A stretch of 64,000 bases of DNA from Unio delphinus (Eukaryota > Mollusca > Bivalvia > Unionida > Unionidae). The position numbers were made by a program, and so were the translations under genes. The stretch spans positions 12,726,001-12,790,000 of the forward strand of contig JAQISU010000022.1 of NCBI GenBank assembly GCA_029339505.1, given 5' to 3'. Positions 59,212 to 64,000 of the stretch are shown piece after piece. A model generated the notes under the pieces. That model did no database searches, was not told the DNA's origin, and was given only the letters and a program-made list of their open reading frames with translations. The first letter of the stretch is position 1. Every line of letters begins with the position of its first letter.

Positions 59212-59696
59212 CAAAATAATTGGAAACAAGCTTTTTCTACTTGCAAACTCTCCGTTATCAAAATAAATAATTAACGAACACGCATGCAAGAGTTCTGGGA
59301 AAAAGGCAAGATGGGTGAGTACAGCCATATATTGAATTGACTGGACAAAGGTTAAATAATAAGAAGCATATTGTACGTAAAATTTAGCTCTAGTCCTAAC
59401 GGAACAAAAGTTATAACATAATATTTTTTAAATCTGTTTGTGCTAATTATTATTTTCTCCACTATTCCTTATGTAGCAATGTGGCTGGGGTCCTGCTGTG
59501 TAAAGTTCGCATCAGAATCAGTAATAATATTCATTACTGATAATCTGCGAAATTACACATACTTATCACAAACACCAATGTTGGACATTATGTCTTGAAC
59601 AATGCAGCCTTCACCGTGGTTTTTCTGCCAAGACAGCTTATTTCTTGTTATGCAAACATAAAATCCTTTTTTGCTGTATAAAAGATATCATCTTAC

Positions 59697-59805
59697 CCAT
59701 GTGTTTGCACAAATGTTTGTTGCAAAGGTTTTGCACGCAGCATTTCTCGCAGACTTGAATTTCATCACGGACTTGGGGAGATTCATGACCTGAAGCACGA
59801 CAAAT
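59697..59805 (-). CDS. LU-domain exon C, first LU domain
   Basis: Minus-strand exon of 109 bp (36 codons plus one base), acceptor GTTGTTTCAG and donor ATGG|GTAAGA. It encodes ICRASG ... VCEKCCVQNLCNKHLCKHM, the end of a three-finger LU domain. Its donor phase (1) is compatible both with a ShKT exon and with exon A of the second LU domain at 40136. The sequence therefore does not decide whether the two LU domains belong to one gene. Confidence 0.75.
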
Positions 59806-59899
59806 CTGAAACAACACTCATTCATATATATTGTGCACTTCAATTTTCCATTTTTGGAACTTGTAATGATGTACCAGTAAATAATAGCACGCACGCACG

Positions 59900-59904
<5 letters not shown>

Positions 59905-59939
<35 letters not shown>

Positions 59940-60060
59940 TACATACATACATACATACATACATACATACATACATACATACATACATACATACATACAT
60001 ACATACATACATACATACATACATACATACATACATACATACATACATACATACATACAT
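59905..60060. repeat. (AC)n-(CATA)n compound microsatellite
   Basis: About 14 AC units are followed by about 31 CATA units. Open frames across it read repeated tetrapeptides and are not genes. Confidence 0.95.
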
Positions 60061-60182
60061 TTGATTAAAACACGTAAGATAAACAAACAGTTTGGGATAT
60101 GAGATAGCGGTATCCAAGTTAGGTGTCTCAATTTGTTTGATTAATTACATAATCAAAAAGAAGAAAATTGCGAAGCGCTCTT

Positions 60183-61100
60183 TCAAAAGAAGAGATTATT
60201 AGCACTTGCTTGATAACATTCGTGATTATGTTCCACAACACTGATGCGGAATATCTCCAAGATGTTTTTGTACAGAGTCTGTTTGAATTTAAAATTAGGC
60301 AAATGAAATTTAGAGCCCAAATCAGACCGTAGATGATGTGAATGTATATTGGAAGCTGGAATTAGGAGATCGTTAATATATTGTGGAGCCATGTTATCAA
60401 AAGACTTATAAATTTAAAAACTCATAAGTCCTTTAAAAAGTCCTAAAGTTTGAGCATAGATTCTATCAAATGCTGTTAAATACTGCCTTCTAATGGATAA
60501 TGCAGCAAACGCGCTTTTTTATATGCTTTTCCCGCTATAAAAAAAAACTTAAATGTCACACCTAAACGTTTTCGATTTTCTTTTCTCTTTAATTAAGTTC
60601 CCACAATAAATATTTCGATATCCGTCGATTTCTCTAGTATTCGCCTTATCCATTTGTCATCGTTAGTTTAACACTATTTCTATTTGTTGCTTTCGCGCCA
60701 CAGTATATCAGTCGCGTTGTAAACTTTGTCCAGGGTAAGAGACTGTATCACTCGTTGCATATAAGGTTGAGTCATACTCAGAAAGACCAGTTTCAATGGC
60801 TTTCATATGACGTGGAAAATTAATAGTGAAACTGGCAAAGAGCAAAGGACCAAGAATAGAGTCTTGAATGATTCCACTTGTGGCGTATTGTAAAGAAGGT
60901 ATAGCATTGGTCACAGACAGGCACGGTCGTCTTTCTGTTGGGTAAAAATCACACCAAGCATGAGAACTGTCACTGGTATGACTTGAGTTGTTATCAATAT
61001 TTTATGAACTACTAACTCGATTGCTTTGATTATTTCCCGGCATCTACGGCAGCAGTGTATCAACCAATTTTATGAGGACAGTTTGAAATGAATGCATTTC
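60183..61100 (-). mobile_element. LINE fragment (reverse transcriptase part)
   Basis: The minus strand at 60708-60914 reads SGIIQDSILGPLLFASFTIN and, further on, a degenerate YADD-like region (EYDSTLYATSD). At 60183-60392 it reads MAPQYINDLLIPASNIHSHH, like the C-terminus of a jockey- or Rex-type ORF2. Several stops and shifts lie between. It sits in the intron between LU exons B and C. Confidence 0.6.
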
Positions 61101-62134
61101 TTGGAAACTTGATTGTGATTATGTAGAATTTTCCTTTAAAGTCGGCGAAGATTAAAGGCAATATGTTTGTCATATATTTCGGATAAAGTTGGTAAGAATG
61201 ATATAGTTATATATGACATTTTGGATCCTTTCAAAGTCCCGCATCACTACTTGCATTTATCAAGTCTAAGCAATTTTGTAATGTAAGCAATTTTGCCGAT
61301 AGTTTGAATATTTTTGTTGCGATTTCACCCCGCCATGTTGCTTTAGTGCCTTCTGGTTCCTTTAAATATATCTATAACATCTTGAACACGTTTATAACAG
61401 AGCTATACTTAACAACAAACAACGATAACCGATTTCACTCTTCAGTTTTATGTATTGTTACAATTCCACAAAAAAGATTTCATCTTTGTCGACACCAGCT
61501 GTGTAATGGATGTTCTGTTTTTTACTTGTGCCCCTAATGCTTTGACAATTAATAATCTAGAATTGTGTACGGACGTACGCAGGCCAACATCACGCAAACT
61601 TATGCGATTGAAGTGAGCAGCTTTGTTGAAACAAGGCCGAGACCATGGTCTTAGAGGATGTCTGGGAGATGATTTTCAGATCACACTGAGCTATGAATGA
61701 ACAAGAATGATATATTCAGACCGTTTCATTTATTTAAAAAAAATAACCAAATAAAATCACACTTTTATCGGTGAAATTAGTAATGGTGCATTTAATGTGC
61801 TCGAACATTTAGCGCCAAAGCGATCGAAAAGGAAGATTTTTATGTTCAACAAAATAAACATGATCGTTCAGTTTTGTTTGTTTGCTTTTTTGCGAGGGGA
61901 GGGATGACCAATTTTGGTTTTGTGGGGTTATGCATTTGGGCTTTGTTTTTTATTAGTTTAGGGAAATATCGTAGTATAGATATTCGATATTCTTTTTTAT
62001 GTTCGTCTACGGTAGTGTATCGATCTCAACAGAACATGAATTCCCTTTCTGTTTATATGTAAGGAAAAATGTAGATATCAAAGAATTAATAAAATAAATC
62101 ATGTACAGACGATACTTAAAGATAATGTACATAC
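61101..62134 (-). other. Intron of the first LU domain
   Basis: No exon or repeat is supported here. Short ORFs are compatible with chance. Confidence 0.4.
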
Positions 62135-62206
62135 CCTGGAATCTTTACACCCGGCGTTATAAAATACAGATGCATCGTCGCCTATAACTTGCTCTGCAAA
62201 GCACTC
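62135..62206 (-). CDS. LU-domain exon B, first LU domain
   Basis: Minus-strand exon of 72 bp, phase 0 at both ends, acceptor TTTCAATTTAG and donor CCAGG|GTATGT. It encodes ECFAEQVIGDDASVFYNAGC and then KDSR, the central strands of a three-finger domain. Confidence 0.75.
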
Positions 62207-62588
62207 CTAAATTGAAAGTAACATTTTATCCACTTTAGTTATAATTTTATTAAATATTGATAAATACAAAAGTGTAATAATCTGTATGTATTTTATAAAT
62301 GAAAGCAGTCAGTGGATTAGTTTCGAGTAGTTCTAGATATGAATGACATAAAGTTTTGGACATAACAAATAATTGATTTTTAAATTATTAGGTTTAAAAT
62401 AATTTTATGATATTACGCTGAAGCCAAAAGTTAAAACAATCTTACAATTTAAAAAGAATATAACCGATACAAAATTGCATTTAAACTCTTTCTTGTCGAG
62501 GAGATTTTTTCAAGTGTTTTATCTCACTGAATGATTATTTATTCTTCAATTGATCAAAATGTTAGTTGCATAACGAAGAAATATGCAA

Positions 62589-62644
62589 TACATACATACA
62601 TACATACATACATACATACATACATACATACATACATACATACA

Positions 62645-62675
<31 letters not shown>

Positions 62676-62915
62676 TACGTGATTGAATACGTGGTTACAT
62701 ACATGCATGCGTATATTTAATTCAGTAGTACCTGCCCTGCCGTACAATTGACTGTTCTTACACAATAACTGAGATCTGTCACCCCATCGCACATGATGCA
62801 GATCAGAGATCCAGGGTCGGCTGGGGAAAATAAAACAAAACATTCATCTTTGTACATATTTAGAGGGGACGGTAATTAAAAAAAAATTAATACGAATATG
62901 TCTCTTCTTCCTCTT

Positions 62916-62980
<65 letters not shown>
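62589..62980. repeat. (CATA)n and (ATT)n microsatellites flanking LU exon A
   Basis: CATA units fill 62589-62673 and ATT units about 62919-62980. The LU exon lies between them. Confidence 0.9.
62732..62820 (-). CDS. LU-domain exon A, first LU domain
   Basis: Minus-strand exon of 89 bp, acceptor ATTTTCCCCAG in phase 1 and donor GGGCAG|GTACTA in phase 0. It encodes ADPGSLICIMCDGVTDLSYC and then VRTVNCTAGQ, the CxxC start and the third and fourth cysteines of an LU domain. The signal-peptide exon was not found and probably lies to the right, in or beyond the window. Confidence 0.75.
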
Positions 62981-62981
<1 letters not shown>

Positions 62982-63474
62982 ATATTGTTGTTGCTATTAT
63001 TATTTTATTTTTTTAGTTAGTATTATCTTTTTTAATTAATTAATTTATTTGTTTATCTCAATAGTACGGTCTCTTGAACTGTTCACTCAGCATATTCAAA
63101 TTGTAGGTCAGTTGTTAAGCCCCTTGATCTGTCCATAACATTATGTGGATTGTACTACTTACACAATGCAATGGATAGATCTAAATGTGTTACTGAATGA
63201 AAACCAATAAAAACAAAATAAACGAACGATACGTGTTTGATACCGTTGTCAATGGGGGAGGGGCTAAGTCTTCAAGTTCCAACATAAGCTCGAAAGTATC
63301 GTGTTCGGGCCAGGAGTCAGTAACCTTCGTCCGGATTTCCAACACTTATCTCTTTGGGTAACTTTCTTTTTCCTCCATGTAGTGTTGGATTAGAGTAAAT
63401 TTGATGCTTCAAAATATTACGAAAACTATTCCCCTCCAGGTTTGGGTAAACAAGCAATTAAAACACACAACTAT

Positions 63475-63800
63475 ACCGTCTGGTGGTCTAGTGGTTAGAA
63501 CGTCCGCCGCGGAATCGGGAGATCGTGGGTTCGATCCCCGGCTGAGTCATACCGAAGACTTACAAAATTGGTACTAACAGCTGCATCGCTTGGCGCTCAG
63601 CATTAAGAGGTTAGTGTTAGGACTGGTCGGCCTGGTGTCAGGATAATGTGACTGGGTTGGACATCATGCTACATGTCTGCGGCATGATGCCTTAGTGCTA
63701 GACATCACTATAAACTGCCTCACTGCATACATCGTAGCAATATGACAATTTTTTTTAAAGCTACGTTTAAAATCCTAATCAAACAAACAAACAAACAAAA
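63475..63800 (+). repeat. SINE family 1, full copy with (AAAC)n tail
   Basis: This is the best-preserved copy. The head is GGTGGTCTAGTGGTTAGAAC with GGGTTCGATCCCCGG. The full body includes GGTCGGCCTGGTGTCAGGAT and ends in an AAAC-type repeat. Sequence on either side (62981-63474, 63801-64000) shows no gene. Confidence 0.8.
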
Positions 63801-64000
63801 ACACACATCGAGGGGATTATTACGACCGTAGTTAATATACCTTTTCATAGTTACCGTATTTAGCCGTAGAAATTTATATCCAGTAGCATAATCGCCAGGT
63901 GTCGCAGGTGAAAGGTAAGACAAAATAAATTTCTAAATTCTTGTCTGGCAGTATTAATGGTTCTTCCCTCAGTTGTAAATATGAATTCAGCTTAATGTTT

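Noticed and set aside
59818..60131. Long minus-strand ORFs reading repeated tetrapeptides
   Set aside because: They are translations of the CATA microsatellite and change register freely. Only the LU exon at 59697-59805 at the end of this stretch is real.

Overview
The window looks like nuclear DNA of a mollusc: AT-rich, full of microsatellites, minisatellites, tRNA-derived SINEs and decayed LINEs, with split exons bounded by GT-AG sites. The molluscan call rests on the style of the two SINE families and of the secreted LU/ShK gene. The class within Mollusca cannot be fixed from the sequence alone.

Positions 1-5440 hold the right-hand part of an endogenous virus-like element of the Polinton/Maverick type (element 1), all on the plus strand: the C-terminus of a chromodomain integrase, a short membrane-type ORF, a penton-like protein, a basic virion-core-like protein, a major capsid-like protein, a CxxC/HxxxxH protein and an adenain-like cysteine protease. 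All but the CxxC protein carry stops or frameshifts. Next comes a small intronless gene (5014-5385) with a TATA box and, 33 bases after its stop, a 16-nt hairpin that closely resembles the histone mRNA 3' stem-loop.

Positions 5440-15300 are mostly non-coding, with several copies of one SINE family, a short tandem repeat and one unexplained run of four plus-strand ORFs (10.9-12.6 kb).

Positions 15318-26350 hold a second, different virus-like element (element 2): a divergent minus-strand gene, a Cys-rich mini-protein, an HNH endonuclease relic, two small ORFs, a virion-core-like ORF split by a 154-bp hAT MITE with a perfect 8-bp target duplication, a double-jelly-roll-type capsid protein, a hydrophobic protein, an adenain-like protease, a phage-tail-fibre-like protein, a membrane protein and a penton-like protein split by about 2.3 kb of foreign DNA. 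Gene order and content follow Polinton/adintovirus-like elements, but no polymerase, integrase or ATPase is visible. Together these ORFs would form a capsid morphogenesis module (capsomers, maturation protease, core protein, host-attachment fibre).

Positions 26586-62820 on the minus strand carry exons of a host secreted-protein gene (or two adjacent genes): two LU (Ly6/uPAR, three-finger) domains of three exons each, and three ShK-toxin-type (ShKT) domain exons, the last with a stop codon. Exon lengths, splice sites and phases agree throughout. Its introns are loaded with repeats: a Tigger/pogo remnant in a TA repeat, a tandem duplication that copied a ShK exon with the 5' part of a LINE, CR1-like and other LINE fragments, a Penelope-like fragment with a GIY-YIG region, a 2.3-kb array of about 29-bp repeats, a decayed plus-strand repetitive gene, and a dispersed duplication at 46-47.7 kb and 54.3-57.6 kb.
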